DNA of 64,000 nucleotides, from the NCBI RefSeq assembly GCF_037151175.1, contig NZ_JBBCOR010000005.1:289637-353636 (forward strand), in the 5' to 3' direction. This document shows positions 31,570 to 40,921 of this stretch, in pieces. The position numbers and the translations under genes are program-made. Position 1 is the stretch's first letter. Every line of letters begins with the position of its first letter. The notes beneath the pieces are model-generated. The model worked only from the letters and a program-made list of their open reading frames with translations. It ran no database searches and was not told the origin of the DNA. Source of the stretch: Asaia sp003994335. GTDB lineage: Bacteria > Pseudomonadota > Alphaproteobacteria > Acetobacterales > Acetobacteraceae.

Positions 31570-32157
31570 ATGACGACAGCCCCGAAAATCCACGAAACTG
31601 TTGCTCAAATGGCGAGACCGAAAGCGGCCAAGCGCCCGTCGGCTCCGAGACTCGAAACGGGGCTCGTCGCAACGATGGAGCGCGTGGGCAAGGACGATTA
31701 CCAAGGCCCTATCGGCAAGCGCTCGCGATGCAACCACCTCCTGACCCTGCGTAAGGCCGGCGAGCTCGATGCTGAGGCCGAAACCTTGGCTGAGCGCTGG
31801 TTGAGCGATTACCAATTTGGCGTTTATGGCTACACCGACGCCATGCACAATCCGCTGCCGAGCGATTACATTCGCGGCGATGCCATTACTTTCGCCACGT
31901 CACGCGGCATCGCCAGTGAACGGGTGGGTTTGGTGCGCGACAACCTGGGGGATGATGCGCACGATATGCTCGTCCGGCTCCTTTCTCTCGACCAGTCTTT
32001 CGCCTCGATTGCGCGTGAGAAGTTTCCTGCACGTAGCAAAACGAGCGCCGAGAAGGCCATCCGGGAACGCGCTGTCGTGCTGCTGCAAATTCTGCCAAGC
32101 GCCTACAAATCAGCCTGTCGCCTTCAGAAGCAGCGCAAGGAACAGGCGCGCAGATAA
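31570..32157 (+). CDS. Hypothetical protein in the late-regulator position
   Basis: 195 residues, ATG 31570 (an internal ATG at 31609 is possible). Basic N-terminus, then YGYTDAMHNPLPSDYIRGD and a C-terminal helical part (SLDQSFASIAREKFPARSKTSAEKAIRERAVVLLQIL) that resembles a DNA-binding helix bundle. It is the last gene before the packaging genes, where lambdoid phages place their Q antiterminator. No Q similarity is claimed. Confidence 0.6.
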   Translation: MTTAPKIHETVAQMARPKAAKRPSAPRLETGLVATMERVGKDDYQGPIGKRSRCNHLLTLRKAGELDAEAETLAERWLSDYQFGVYGYTDAMHNPLPSDYIRGDAITFATSRGIASERVGLVRDNLGDDAHDMLVRLLSLDQSFASIAREKFPARSKTSAEKAIRERAVVLLQILPSAYKSACRLQKQRKEQARR

Positions 32158-32220
32158 CGCTGTACAATGGCCATGCAGACGGATAATATCGGATAAATCC
32201 CTAAATCTGCGCGGTTCACA

Positions 32221-32577
32221 ATGCTCCCACAATCAACGCGATTGTCGGTGGGCGATATTGTGCAGTTCGGCGCGGTTCGGTTTTTCTTGGTTGGGCTGGG
32301 CTCTAATACCGCTGTTCTCTGCGAAATCGTTGGGTCTTCGGCGCCCCATCATAGGGCCGATATCCCCCTGTCCTGGCCTGAGACTTTGCGGATGGGGGTC
32401 GCTACGCGCAGTCATATCAGATGCGCGCCACGGCTTTTTCGGAATGCCAGGCGACTTATGAAAATCGGCGCTGGTGATGTAGCTGTTTGGGCACGTGTCA
32501 GGGCAGCCGTTCGGATTGAGCTCGACGTGCAGAGACGCGAGGACGAGTGGCTTTTTGCTCGGCGTCTTTGTGGCTGA
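32221..32577 (+). CDS. Hypothetical protein (118 aa)
   Basis: ATG 32221. The first half (LSVGDIVQFGAVRFFLVGLGSNTAVLCEI) has the small beta-barrel rhythm of SH3-like domains, the second half is Arg-rich and ends RREDEWLFARRLCG. It precedes the terminase small subunit by 31 bp. Function unknown. Confidence 0.5.
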   Translation: MLPQSTRLSVGDIVQFGAVRFFLVGLGSNTAVLCEIVGSSAPHHRADIPLSWPETLRMGVATRSHIRCAPRLFRNARRLMKIGAGDVAVWARVRAAVRIELDVQRREDEWLFARRLCG

Positions 32578-32608
32578 ATTCCCATAAACATAATTGCCTG
32601 GAGGTCGC

Positions 32609-33070
32609 ATGGCTGGGCGCAAACGTCCGGCAAAGAGCCGGGCCACCACAAAAACCACAAAGCCAAAGCGCGATGCGCGAGATGTCTTTCTCGACCATCT
32701 GCGCAAAACGTCGAATATCTCGGAAGCGGCGCGCGTTGCCGTTCTGGATCGAACAACCGTTTACAGATGGCGCTCGGAAGATCCTGGCTTCGCTGCCGCC
32801 TGGGACGACGCAGTTGACGAGGCGACAGACGCTTTAGAGGCGGAAGCCAGACGCCGCGCAGTTGATGGGCACGAAGAATATGTGGTCTCAATGGGCCAGA
32901 TCGTCCTCGACCCCAATACCGGCGAGCCCTTGAAGCAAAAGCGTTTCAGCGACTCACTGACCGCCTTGCTGCTGCGCGCGCACCGCCCCGAAAAATACCG
33001 AGAGCGGCATGACGTGAAGCAGTCGGGATCGGTCGCAATCACCATCACACCGGACGACAGCGCGCTTTGA
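32609..33070 (+). CDS. terS: Terminase small subunit
   Basis: Start ATG 32609 behind GGAGG. 153 residues: a basic N-terminus, HTH-like RDVFLDHLRKTSNISEAARVAVLDRTTVYRWRSED (the packaging-site recognition domain), DPGFAAAWDDAVDEATDALEAEARRRAVDG, and FSDSLTALLLRAHRPEKYRER, a hallmark of phage small terminases. Directly followed by the large subunit. Confidence 0.9.
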   Translation: MAGRKRPAKSRATTKTTKPKRDARDVFLDHLRKTSNISEAARVAVLDRTTVYRWRSEDPGFAAAWDDAVDEATDALEAEARRRAVDGHEEYVVSMGQIVLDPNTGEPLKQKRFSDSLTALLLRAHRPEKYRERHDVKQSGSVAITITPDDSAL

Positions 33071-33073
33071 GGC

Positions 33074-34381
33074 ATGGTCGCAACGCTCAATCCTGCGCAG
33101 GCTGAGGCCAACCGGCTCTTGGGCTCGCCTGCAACGCACATCCTGCTGCGTGGCGGGTCGCGTTCGGGAAAGACGTTCCTGCTAGTCCGGGCAATCGTTA
33201 TCCGCGCCGTTATGGCCCCGGGTTCGCGGCACGGGATTTTCCGACACCGGTTCAACGCTCTCAAACACACGATCATCGGCGATACCTTTCCGAAGGTCAT
33301 GCGCCTCTGCTTTCCCGATCTGCCATACACGCTGAACAGAACTGACTGGTTCGTGAGCCTGCCGAACGGCTCCGAGATCCTGTTCCACGGTCTCGATAGC
33401 TCGGACAGGACCGAGAAGATCCTGGGTCTGGAATTCGCCACGGTCTACCTGAACGAGGCGAGTCAGATCAGCTATGGCGCTCGCAACATGCTCCTGACGC
33501 GTCTGGCGCAGAAGACGAAGCTGGTCGCCAAGGAATATATCGACGCCAACCCGCCAACGACCTCGCATTGGCTCTACAGCCTGTTCGAGCGTCGGATAGA
33601 GCCGAAAGGCGGTGAGCCCCTGCCCGATCCGGCGTCTTATGCGACGATGCAGATTAACCCGGACGCGAACCGGGACAATCTCTCGCCTGAGTATCTCGCC
33701 CAGCTGGAGGCATTGCCGGAGAAGGAGCGCCAACGCTTCCTATTCGGGAATTATCAGACGGCGATTGACGGCGCGCTCTGGACGCTGGATCGGATCAAGC
33801 GGGCCCCTGCGGTCACTGATGCCGATCGTGCTGCCATCCTTGCGGATATGCGTCGCATCGTCGTAGCGGTCGATCCCTCCGGCTGTTCGGGTCAGGAAGA
33901 TTATCGTTCGGACGAAATCGGCATCTCTGTTTGCGGCATTGATCGTGAGGGTTGCGGCCATGTGCTGGCTGACCTGACCTGCCGCGCTGGGCCTGCAGGC
34001 TGGGCAAAGGTTGCGCTTGATGCGCTCGATCTTTGGAAAGCCGACCGGATCATCGCCGAACGCAATTTTGGCGGCGCGATGGTCGAGCAGACAATACGAT
34101 CACTTAGGGCAACCGCGCCGATCAAGATGGTGACGGCTTCTCGCGGCAAATACGCCCGCGCTGAACCGATTGCCGCACTCTACGAGCAAGGCAAGGTCAC
34201 ACATCACGGGCGATTTCCCGATCTCGAGGATCAGATGTGCCAATTCTCGGCCTCTGGTTTCCAAGGCGCTCGCTCGCCTGACCGGGCGGATGCGCTGGTC
34301 TGGGCACTGACGGAACTGATGCTCGAAAAACAGAGCGGCCCCGCCGCCTGGGCGCCCGCACCACCTATCTTTGGACGATAA
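33074..34381 (+). CDS. terL: Terminase large subunit
   Basis: 435 residues. ATPase domain with Walker A GGSRSGKT (27-34) and Walker B ATVYLNEAS (122-130, E128 catalytic). C-terminal RNase H-like nuclease domain with VVAVDPSG at about 257-264 and the late acidic segment SPDRADALVWAL at about 404-415. It packages DNA into the prohead together with the small subunit and portal. Starts 3 bp after the small-subunit stop. Confidence 0.95.
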   Translation: MVATLNPAQAEANRLLGSPATHILLRGGSRSGKTFLLVRAIVIRAVMAPGSRHGIFRHRFNALKHTIIGDTFPKVMRLCFPDLPYTLNRTDWFVSLPNGSEILFHGLDSSDRTEKILGLEFATVYLNEASQISYGARNMLLTRLAQKTKLVAKEYIDANPPTTSHWLYSLFERRIEPKGGEPLPDPASYATMQINPDANRDNLSPEYLAQLEALPEKERQRFLFGNYQTAIDGALWTLDRIKRAPAVTDADRAAILADMRRIVVAVDPSGCSGQEDYRSDEIGISVCGIDREGCGHVLADLTCRAGPAGWAKVALDALDLWKADRIIAERNFGGAMVEQTIRSLRATAPIKMVTASRGKYARAEPIAALYEQGKVTHHGRFPDLEDQMCQFSASGFQGARSPDRADALVWALTELMLEKQSGPAAWAPAPPIFGR

Positions 34382-34390
34382 GGTATTCGC

Positions 34391-35881
34391 ATGGACTGGC
34401 AGTCTCTCAGGGCGCGCTATGATACCCCACAGGGCTTGCCTGCGCGGGCGGCTTGCCTGCTGGGCTTTGGCCGCGTCCTGGATGGCACGCTCTATGACGT
34501 GCTGCCCCATGATTTTTCCGAAGAGCATTCGGGCGCAGGTGAATATATTCCCCTCTCCCGCCGCCGTCCCTCTGTGCGTACCAACCTCTGCCGCACGGTA
34601 GTAGATGACAGCGTGTCTCTGCTTTTCGGGGATACTCACTGGCCGAGTTTCAGGGCGACAGACCAGAAGACGAGCGAGGCGCTCAACGCTTTCGCGCGCT
34701 GCGTCAGTCTTCGCCCGCTGATGGTCGAGGCTGCAACACGCGGATCGGTCGGCTCTGTAGCGATCCTGGTGGAGGCAATCGACGGCCAATTGGCTCCTAC
34801 GCTGCTTGACACAGCCTATCTCACGCCTCAATGGGACGCTCTCGGGCGCCTTGTCTCGGTTCGGGAGCGGTACATTGTCTCGGGCAAGGATCTTGCTGCG
34901 TCGGGGCATGCGATCCCGAATGACATGCAGGGTGCGAAATATTGGTGGCAGAGGACATGGACGGCGCAGGATTGCGAGATCATGCAACCCCATCCGGTCG
35001 CAGATACCAAGGCGCCTGCCGTCGATGACAAGCTATCAAGCAGGCACGGCCTCGGCTTCGTGCCGATCGTCTGGATCAAGAATCTTGGCGGCGCGTCTGG
35101 CGACATAGACGGCGCCTGCACATTCGAGCGTGCAATCGATACCGTCATCGAGGCCGATTACCTGCTCTCTCAGGGTGGTCGCGGCCTGCGATACGCGTCC
35201 GATCCGACGCTCGTGCTCAAGGCGGGCTCTGACCACTCAGGAGCCCCGGCGCGACAGGGTGGTGCTGCTTCGGCTTTAACCCTGCCGCCTGACGGCGACG
35301 CCAAGCTGCTCGAGATCAACGGTGCGGCGGCTGATGCGGTCCTGACCCATTACCGGGAGTTGCGTGCGCTTGTGCTCGAGCAGCTGCACGGCAACCGAGC
35401 ACATTCTGACAAGCTTTCCGCAGCGCAGTCAGGCCGGGCCATGGAGATGATGTGTCTGCCGCTGATCTGGCTGACAGATCGGCTCAGGCAGTCCTACGGT
35501 GAGGGCGGGCTGCTTTGTCTGCTTCGTATGGTCTGTCAGTTTTCCTCGGCTCTGGCTGATGGCGTGCTGATCAATGGCGAGCGATTCAAGGATCTCGATC
35601 CTGCTGGTCTCTGCCTGCATTGGCCGCCCTGGTTCGACCCGACTGAGCCCGAATTGCTGGCGCTGGCCCAAGGGCTCGTGACGGCGGTGGATGGCGGGCT
35701 GATCGCAAACCAGACTGCCTGCATGATCTACGCCGCCCGGATCGGCGTCGCCGACGCATCCGAGGAGTGGGCGAAAATCAAAGAAGAAATTGCGAATGGA
35801 GAGCGCGTGGCCAAGCCCGCCGACACGGTTCGCAAGGATGCCACCACAGGCAAGACGCTCTCGCATCAGGTCGAGGCGTAA
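34391..35881 (+). CDS. Portal protein
   Basis: 496 residues following terL by 9 bp. VRTNLCRTVVDDSVSLLFGD and the central GLGFVPIVWIKNLGG and FERAIDTVIEADYLLSQGGRG are typical of SPP1/Mu-type portal proteins with a wing and a clip. A charged C-terminal region (EEWAKIKEEIANGERVAK) ends the protein. Position and length fit. Confidence 0.88.
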   Translation: MDWQSLRARYDTPQGLPARAACLLGFGRVLDGTLYDVLPHDFSEEHSGAGEYIPLSRRRPSVRTNLCRTVVDDSVSLLFGDTHWPSFRATDQKTSEALNAFARCVSLRPLMVEAATRGSVGSVAILVEAIDGQLAPTLLDTAYLTPQWDALGRLVSVRERYIVSGKDLAASGHAIPNDMQGAKYWWQRTWTAQDCEIMQPHPVADTKAPAVDDKLSSRHGLGFVPIVWIKNLGGASGDIDGACTFERAIDTVIEADYLLSQGGRGLRYASDPTLVLKAGSDHSGAPARQGGAASALTLPPDGDAKLLEINGAAADAVLTHYRELRALVLEQLHGNRAHSDKLSAAQSGRAMEMMCLPLIWLTDRLRQSYGEGGLLCLLRMVCQFSSALADGVLINGERFKDLDPAGLCLHWPPWFDPTEPELLALAQGLVTAVDGGLIANQTACMIYAARIGVADASEEWAKIKEEIANGERVAKPADTVRKDATTGKTLSHQVEA

Positions 35882-35915
35882 ACGCGGCTGATGCCGCACC
35901 CCGAAAGAGAGACAG

Positions 35916-36494
35916 ATGTCTGAATCGACCGAAATCGACCCGAACACCGTTCGGGAGCTTGAGCGCGCACGCGCCGACCTCAAGACGCTGCGTGCTGAAC
36001 TCAAGGGCGTCCAGGAAGACGCCGACCGCGCCCGTAAGGAGCGTGATGGCTTCAAGGGCCAGATGGAGAAGCAGCGCGCAGAGCATGACGCCAAGCTGGC
36101 CGAAGCCACCGCTGCAAATGACGCTCTTCGCGCCGAGAACGAGACGGCCATGACCGAACTGCGCTCGGCTGGCGACAAGGCCCTGATGCACGCGAAGGCC
36201 GAGGCGATTGCGACCCGTTTGGGCGCTCATGACCCGGCTGACGTGGTGCGCCTGCTCGATCTCTCTGCCGTCAAGCGCAGCGAGGATGGCGCGTTTGAGG
36301 GGCTGGCCGAAGTCCTCGAGGCCGCCAAGGAGAGCAAGGCCTATCTGTTCGGCGAACCACCCAGAACCGGCGCAGAGCAAGGAACGACCCGTACCGCTCC
36401 CGCGCCCCAACCGGGCAAGCCCGAGCCGGTCAACGCTCGCACAATGGCGACGCAGGATTACGAGGCGCGGAAGCGCCAGTTCCTCGCGTCCTGA
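35916..36494 (+). CDS. Scaffolding protein (Gp20-like)
   Basis: 192 residues. Residues 10-90 form a long coiled coil rich in Arg, Glu, Ala (RADLKTLRAELKGVQEDADR), followed by AEAIATRLGAHDPADVVRLLDLS and a Pro-rich spacer. The order portal-scaffold-capsid and the coiled-coil-then-short-helical-end layout match phage scaffolds. Confidence 0.85.
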   Translation: MSESTEIDPNTVRELERARADLKTLRAELKGVQEDADRARKERDGFKGQMEKQRAEHDAKLAEATAANDALRAENETAMTELRSAGDKALMHAKAEAIATRLGAHDPADVVRLLDLSAVKRSEDGAFEGLAEVLEAAKESKAYLFGEPPRTGAEQGTTRTAPAPQPGKPEPVNARTMATQDYEARKRQFLAS

Positions 36495-36582
36495 CACTTC
36501 CTTTCCCCGCTTGGCTGATGCTGGGCGTGACTGTGCCTGATGGCACGCCCTACCAATTCAACAGACACAGGAACACGCCCCA

Positions 36583-37941
36583 ATGGGTATCGAAAATTTC
36601 CCCGCCAATCTGGCGGCGGCCATTCAGCAAGGCTTTCTCGCTCGTGAATTCCAGAACGGGCTGCAATCCAAACTCGGCTTCCGTGCGGTCGCGGATCGCG
36701 AGCTCTTCCCGGTTCAGATCGGTGAAACTCTGACGAAGACACGCAAGAGTCTCAAGACACCAGTAACCACGCCGCTGAACCCGGCCGCCAACACCAATTT
36801 CGATAACGGCCTTACTCAGGGCGGCTGGAGCGTCGAGCAATACACGCTGACGATCAACCAGTATGGCGACACGATCGACCTCAACATGGTTACGTCTGGC
36901 GTCGGCATCGCCAATCAGTTCCTCGCGAACGCCCATACCAATGGCATCCAGGCGATGCAATCGCTTGATCGGCTTGCGCGAAACACGCTGTTTGGCGGCG
37001 GCCAGAACGGTGTCGGCGGTTATCTCGGCGGCAACACGCGAGTGACCACCACGCTTGGGGCCGCTGGCAGCACAGTGAAGGTCGACGATATCCGCGGCTT
37101 CCAGAATGTGCTGCTGAATGGCCAGGTTGTGCCGGTCAGCGCGACCAATGGCATGACAGTGACGGTCGGATCTGGCGTCTATACCCTGGTCGGTGTTCTG
37201 CTTGATGCACCCTCTGTCTCAACTGCGCCGAACGGTATCTCGGGCTCCCTCGTGTTCTCTGCGAATGTCGCTGTATCTGATGGCACCGCAGGTCAGGCGG
37301 TTCGCGCCGCAACTGCCCCGCTGGTGCTACGCACGAACGGGCGCGCCACTTCCGCAGCATTCAAGTCTGGCGATACGCTCGGCATTCAGGATGTCAACGC
37401 AGCCGTGGCTACGCTGCGCTCGAACAATGTGCCGACAATAGATGGTCTGTATAACTGCTATCTGGACCCGATCCAGAGACAGGCACTGTTCCGTGATCCA
37501 GACTTCAAGGAGCTGTATCGCGGCGCTTACAACTCTGATTCCTACCGTGACGGTCAGATCATTGAGCTGCTGGGCACTCGATTCATCGATACGACTGAAG
37601 CGCCGCAGCAGGCGTCTCTTGGTGCAGGCCCGATCCACCGTGCATTGATTGTCGGAAAGGGCGCGCTGGTCGAGGGCGATTACCAAAACACGGGCCATTC
37701 CGACATTCCCGGCATGGAAGAGGGGCTGATCGAGATGATCGATAGCGTCGCAATGGTGACGCGCGAGCCTCTTGATCGACTGAAGCAGATCATCGCGCAG
37801 TCGTGGTACTGGATCGGCGGCTTCGCTTTGCCGACCGATACTACCGCAACGCCGGACATTATTCCGACTGCCACCAACAGCTACCTTAAGCGCGGCATCG
37901 TGATTGAGAGCCTCGGAACTGACCAGATCGTTTCAGACTGA
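36583..37941 (+). CDS. Major capsid protein
   Basis: 452 residues immediately after the scaffold. FLAREFQNGLQSKLGFRAVADRELFP and VEQYTLTINQYGDTIDLNM are the kind of N-arm and E-loop sequences found in HK97-fold capsids of this portal class. A 100-residue threonine/valine-rich insertion (about 145-250) looks like an extra surface domain. Product abundance and assembly are inferred from position. Confidence 0.85.
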   Translation: MGIENFPANLAAAIQQGFLAREFQNGLQSKLGFRAVADRELFPVQIGETLTKTRKSLKTPVTTPLNPAANTNFDNGLTQGGWSVEQYTLTINQYGDTIDLNMVTSGVGIANQFLANAHTNGIQAMQSLDRLARNTLFGGGQNGVGGYLGGNTRVTTTLGAAGSTVKVDDIRGFQNVLLNGQVVPVSATNGMTVTVGSGVYTLVGVLLDAPSVSTAPNGISGSLVFSANVAVSDGTAGQAVRAATAPLVLRTNGRATSAAFKSGDTLGIQDVNAAVATLRSNNVPTIDGLYNCYLDPIQRQALFRDPDFKELYRGAYNSDSYRDGQIIELLGTRFIDTTEAPQQASLGAGPIHRALIVGKGALVEGDYQNTGHSDIPGMEEGLIEMIDSVAMVTREPLDRLKQIIAQSWYWIGGFALPTDTTATPDIIPTATNSYLKRGIVIESLGTDQIVSD

Positions 37942-38168
37942 TGGCACGGCGTCCGCGCAATCTGTCAGAGCATGGGGAGGCGTCGGAAACGGTGCTTCCT
38001 CAGTCTCGGGCCATTCGCCTGACCGCGCCGCACGGCTTTATCGAGAGCGTCCATAACAAGGGCGTCTTTCACTGGCCTGCTGGCGAGGTTGTCACCAATC
38101 CCGCCACGGTTGCGCTCCTGATCGAGCGTGGCGCGTCCTGGGAGATCATGGAATGTCAGGATCACTGA
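37941..38168 (+). CDS. Small head-associated protein (75 aa)
   Basis: The ATG overlaps the capsid stop by one base. The product has a central strand-rich piece (FIESVHNKGVFHWPAGEVVT followed by a helix). Small genes here commonly encode head decoration or connector proteins; no specific homolog recognised. Confidence 0.6.
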   Translation: MARRPRNLSEHGEASETVLPQSRAIRLTAPHGFIESVHNKGVFHWPAGEVVTNPATVALLIERGASWEIMECQDH

Positions 38169-38575
38169 CCCCCATTCCGGCGCCAGCTTTTGTAACAACT
38201 CCGTTTACCGGCGATGAGCTGGTCATGTGCCGCCGCTTCATGGGCTATCCAGCTCTTGGCGGCATCAGTTCGGGTGAGCAGTCGTGGCGCTTCTTCGCCG
38301 CCTACGGGTTCAACGAGTGGCGTTTCCAGAACATGTCACCCGCCGAACTGGCGCAGGTTCGATCCTACCTGACGAACTGCATCAGCCTCGAGCAGGCGAT
38401 CTACGGCGCGTCGGATAATCTCGATACCGATCAGGCGGCGGTCTGGAAGCACAACCGGTTCGAGGTCGCCGACCGGGTGGCCCTTTACAATTACTGGCGT
38501 CAGCAGCTTTGTGCGTTCTTCGGTGCCCCGGTGGGGCCCGGCGTTTACGGGCAGGCGGGGCGCATCATCGTGTGA
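38153..38575 (+). CDS. Head-tail connector protein
   Basis: 140 residues, overlapping the previous gene by 16 bp. MCRRFMGYPALGG, then MSPAELAQVRSYLTNCISLEQAIYGASDNLDTDQAAVWKHNRFEVADR matches the small helical neck proteins encoded downstream of capsids in alphaproteobacterial myoviruses. Role inferred from gene order. Confidence 0.7.
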   Translation: MSGSLTPIPAPAFVTTPFTGDELVMCRRFMGYPALGGISSGEQSWRFFAAYGFNEWRFQNMSPAELAQVRSYLTNCISLEQAIYGASDNLDTDQAAVWKHNRFEVADRVALYNYWRQQLCAFFGAPVGPGVYGQAGRIIV

Positions 38576-38583
38576 GGTCGAGC

Positions 38584-38979
38584 ATGGACTATAAAGACGA
38601 TCCCATCATCACGAACGCCAATGGCTTCGCCCTTCCCCGCATCGCCTGGGCACTGGTCGAGGATGGTACGGTGCGCGCCGTTGCTCATACCTACGACGAT
38701 CGCGCAGCGCCGTTCGAAAATGCGCCTGTGGCTGTTGTCGGCAAGGTGCCGCTCACTGGGCGTTGTGCTCTCAAGGTGACTGGCGCTGGGGCCATGATCG
38801 GCCATCTGGTTGATCGCAACGGCAATGTGTCGGCGTCTGGCGGACGCGAGGCGGCACTCGGACCAGAGATGGCGGCCTATCACGACGCTTGGCCCGCACC
38901 GGTCGCCGCAGCCGCATCCGACGCCGAGCCCGAAGAACTGCCGCCCGAATTGCCGCCGCCTGACCAGCCTGAAGAGTAA
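38584..38979 (+). CDS. Hypothetical structural protein (131 aa)
   Basis: Start ATG 38584 behind GAGGTCGAGC. Beta-rich body with VVGKVPLTGRCALKVTGAGAMIGHLVDRNGNVS and a Pro/Glu tail (EELPPELPPPDQPEE). Lies in the neck gene block. Confidence 0.6.
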   Translation: MDYKDDPIITNANGFALPRIAWALVEDGTVRAVAHTYDDRAAPFENAPVAVVGKVPLTGRCALKVTGAGAMIGHLVDRNGNVSASGGREAALGPEMAAYHDAWPAPVAAAASDAEPEELPPELPPPDQPEE

Positions 38980-38984
38980 GCGCC

Positions 38985-39686
38985 ATGCCACCCATCAACC
39001 AGGGCGTATGCCAGACCGCTATGCAGCGCCATGTAGCGCGCGGATACGGGCAGGCAGCAAAGCGCCTTGGGTCAGTGGCGCAGCAATACCGGCCATCCTG
39101 TCTGACGATGCCCTGCGAGCCCGAACCTTATGCGCTCGTGATGGCAACATTCAACGATGACCCGGAATTCGCGTTCCGGCGTCCCGTCCAATGGGGCAAG
39201 CCGGTCGCGTATGGCCTTTTCGATACGACTGATGTCGCACCGGGCGATGTGTTCGTACTGCCCAACGAGGGTACGTTCTTCATCACCCGGTTCGAGCCTT
39301 TCCGACCAGCACAGGCCATTCTGAGCAATGCGACGGTCACTCTATCGGGCGCACCGGGTGCAGGGTCAGGGCCATCCTCAGGAGGCATCTCTTGCCCGCT
39401 GGCAGGGTATCAGCCGGGATATGGCGGGGCGACGGCCGGGACTGTGGTTTTGGCCACCGGCTGGCCTGCATGGTTCGGTGAGCCCGGTCGTGGCTATGTG
39501 CCTCAGACGGGAACGCCCGGCGCGCTTCCAGCCGCTGCGCTTCTCATGCGGCTACCGGTCATGCCTGACTTCTTCCCGACCGCCTACATGACGGTCGCGA
39601 CCCAGGCGGGGCAGGCCTACACGATCACCGGCGTTGCTTCCTCGCAATACGGGCATGAATGCCTGATGGTCACACAGCAGGTCTGA
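38985..39686 (+). CDS. Neck/tail-completion protein
   Basis: 233 residues. A short basic N-terminus (MQRHVARGYGQAAKRLGSVAQQYRP) precedes a beta-rich body: KPVAYGLFDTTDVAPGDVFVLPNEGTFFITRFEPF is typical of phage neck proteins acting before sheath genes. Role inferred. Confidence 0.65.
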   Translation: MPPINQGVCQTAMQRHVARGYGQAAKRLGSVAQQYRPSCLTMPCEPEPYALVMATFNDDPEFAFRRPVQWGKPVAYGLFDTTDVAPGDVFVLPNEGTFFITRFEPFRPAQAILSNATVTLSGAPGAGSGPSSGGISCPLAGYQPGYGGATAGTVVLATGWPAWFGEPGRGYVPQTGTPGALPAAALLMRLPVMPDFFPTAYMTVATQAGQAYTITGVASSQYGHECLMVTQQV

Positions 39687-39687
39687 C

Positions 39688-40578
39688 ATGTCTGATATTT
39701 CGAGCGTTGCGACAGGGCTGGCACAGCTTTGCGCGAGCGCGCTCTACCAGAATGGTACGAACGCCGCTTCGCTCTCTGGACGCCGAACGATCATCCAGCG
39801 TGGGTGGCTGACCGAGGCTGTCATGTCCGGCATATGCGGGCCTCAGGGCGGGACTGACTATGTGCTCGTCATGCCGGTGCAGGGCGCGTATCGGACCATT
39901 CCAGAGCCTCTGGGTTGGCCTTGCGAAACGGGGCCGATCACGGCGCCTACTGTATCGCTGAATGTCCGGGGCAACACAGCGACGGTGTCGATCGCAGCCG
40001 GGTCGGTGCCGGGCGGCAATGTTGGGCTTCAGGTTCGCGCCGATGCGAACGCACCCTTCCCCGACCGGCTGGCCGCTGTTCATGCTGTGCAGCCATCAGA
40101 CACATCTGCAACAATTGCAGCCGCTCTGGCCGCTCTCTTTCCCGGTGCAACGACGCAGGGGCCAACCCTCACCATTCCGCATGCGTTCGGCCTTACGCCA
40201 GCCACGGGCGGGACCGGCACGGCAATGCGCATCACCAGGCGTCAGCAGCAACTCTTTCTGGTCACGCTCTGGTCGGGCGCGCCTGAGGGGCGCGATGCGC
40301 TCGGCTCGGCCCTCGATGGGGCGCTGTCTGGCGTGACGTGGTTTACAGCCTCGGACGGGGCGCAATGCCAACTCAAATTCGCCGGATCCGCTGACATCGA
40401 CACGATGCAGGCGCAGAGCCTCTATCGGCGCGATATGCGCTTCAACGTGATTTACGACACCACGCAGACCCAAGCCGCAGCGCAGATGCTCTTTGGCGCG
40501 GGTGTGGTGCATGTCCAGACGCCTGATGGCCCTGTGATCCAGACATTCGGGTCTGTCATCCCTGACGGCCTGCAATGA
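39688..40578 (+). CDS. Tail terminator/neck protein
   Basis: 296 residues starting one base after the preceding stop. A fibronectin-like repeat (APTVSLNVRGNTATVSIAAGSVPGG) is followed by DTSATIAAALAALFPG and FNVIYDTTQTQAAAQML, the latter being the signature end of small tail-terminator folds. Gene order (just before the sheath) supports this. Confidence 0.65.
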   Translation: MSDISSVATGLAQLCASALYQNGTNAASLSGRRTIIQRGWLTEAVMSGICGPQGGTDYVLVMPVQGAYRTIPEPLGWPCETGPITAPTVSLNVRGNTATVSIAAGSVPGGNVGLQVRADANAPFPDRLAAVHAVQPSDTSATIAAALAALFPGATTQGPTLTIPHAFGLTPATGGTGTAMRITRRQQQLFLVTLWSGAPEGRDALGSALDGALSGVTWFTASDGAQCQLKFAGSADIDTMQAQSLYRRDMRFNVIYDTTQTQAAAQMLFGAGVVHVQTPDGPVIQTFGSVIPDGLQ

Positions 40579-40642
40579 CGCCTCCTGAGGGACGGTACTG
40601 ACGCCCCTCGCCTCTTTCTCACTCACCCTTCGAGGATAATTC

Positions 40643-40918
40643 ATGAGCGGCACAACCACGCTATCGAGCGGGGGCAGCGGGGCTGCGTCTGCCGATCCGG
40701 CGGCCAGCACGACCGTATCGGGCGCGACAACTACCAAGCCCGCAGCTGTCAGCCCGGCGCCTGACTACGCTTACATCCCCCGCGAGCCCCTGACCGTGTT
40801 CGGCAAGGACTGCCTGGCTTTTGCGCCGATCACCGACGCTGCGACGATCGCTGAAATCGAGGCGACCGGGCAGGTCAATCACTGCACGCGGGTCAGTGCC
40901 GCATCCCTTGGAGGCTGA
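40643..40918 (+). CDS. Hypothetical tail protein (91 aa)
   Basis: Start ATG 40643 after GAGGATAATTC. A low-complexity Ser/Thr/Ala N-terminal half leads into YAYIPREPLTVFGKDCLAFAPITDAATIAEIEATG. It lies 3 bp before the sheath gene. Function unknown. Confidence 0.6.
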   Translation: MSGTTTLSSGGSGAASADPAASTTVSGATTTKPAAVSPAPDYAYIPREPLTVFGKDCLAFAPITDAATIAEIEATGQVNHCTRVSAASLGG

Positions 40919-40921
40919 TTC

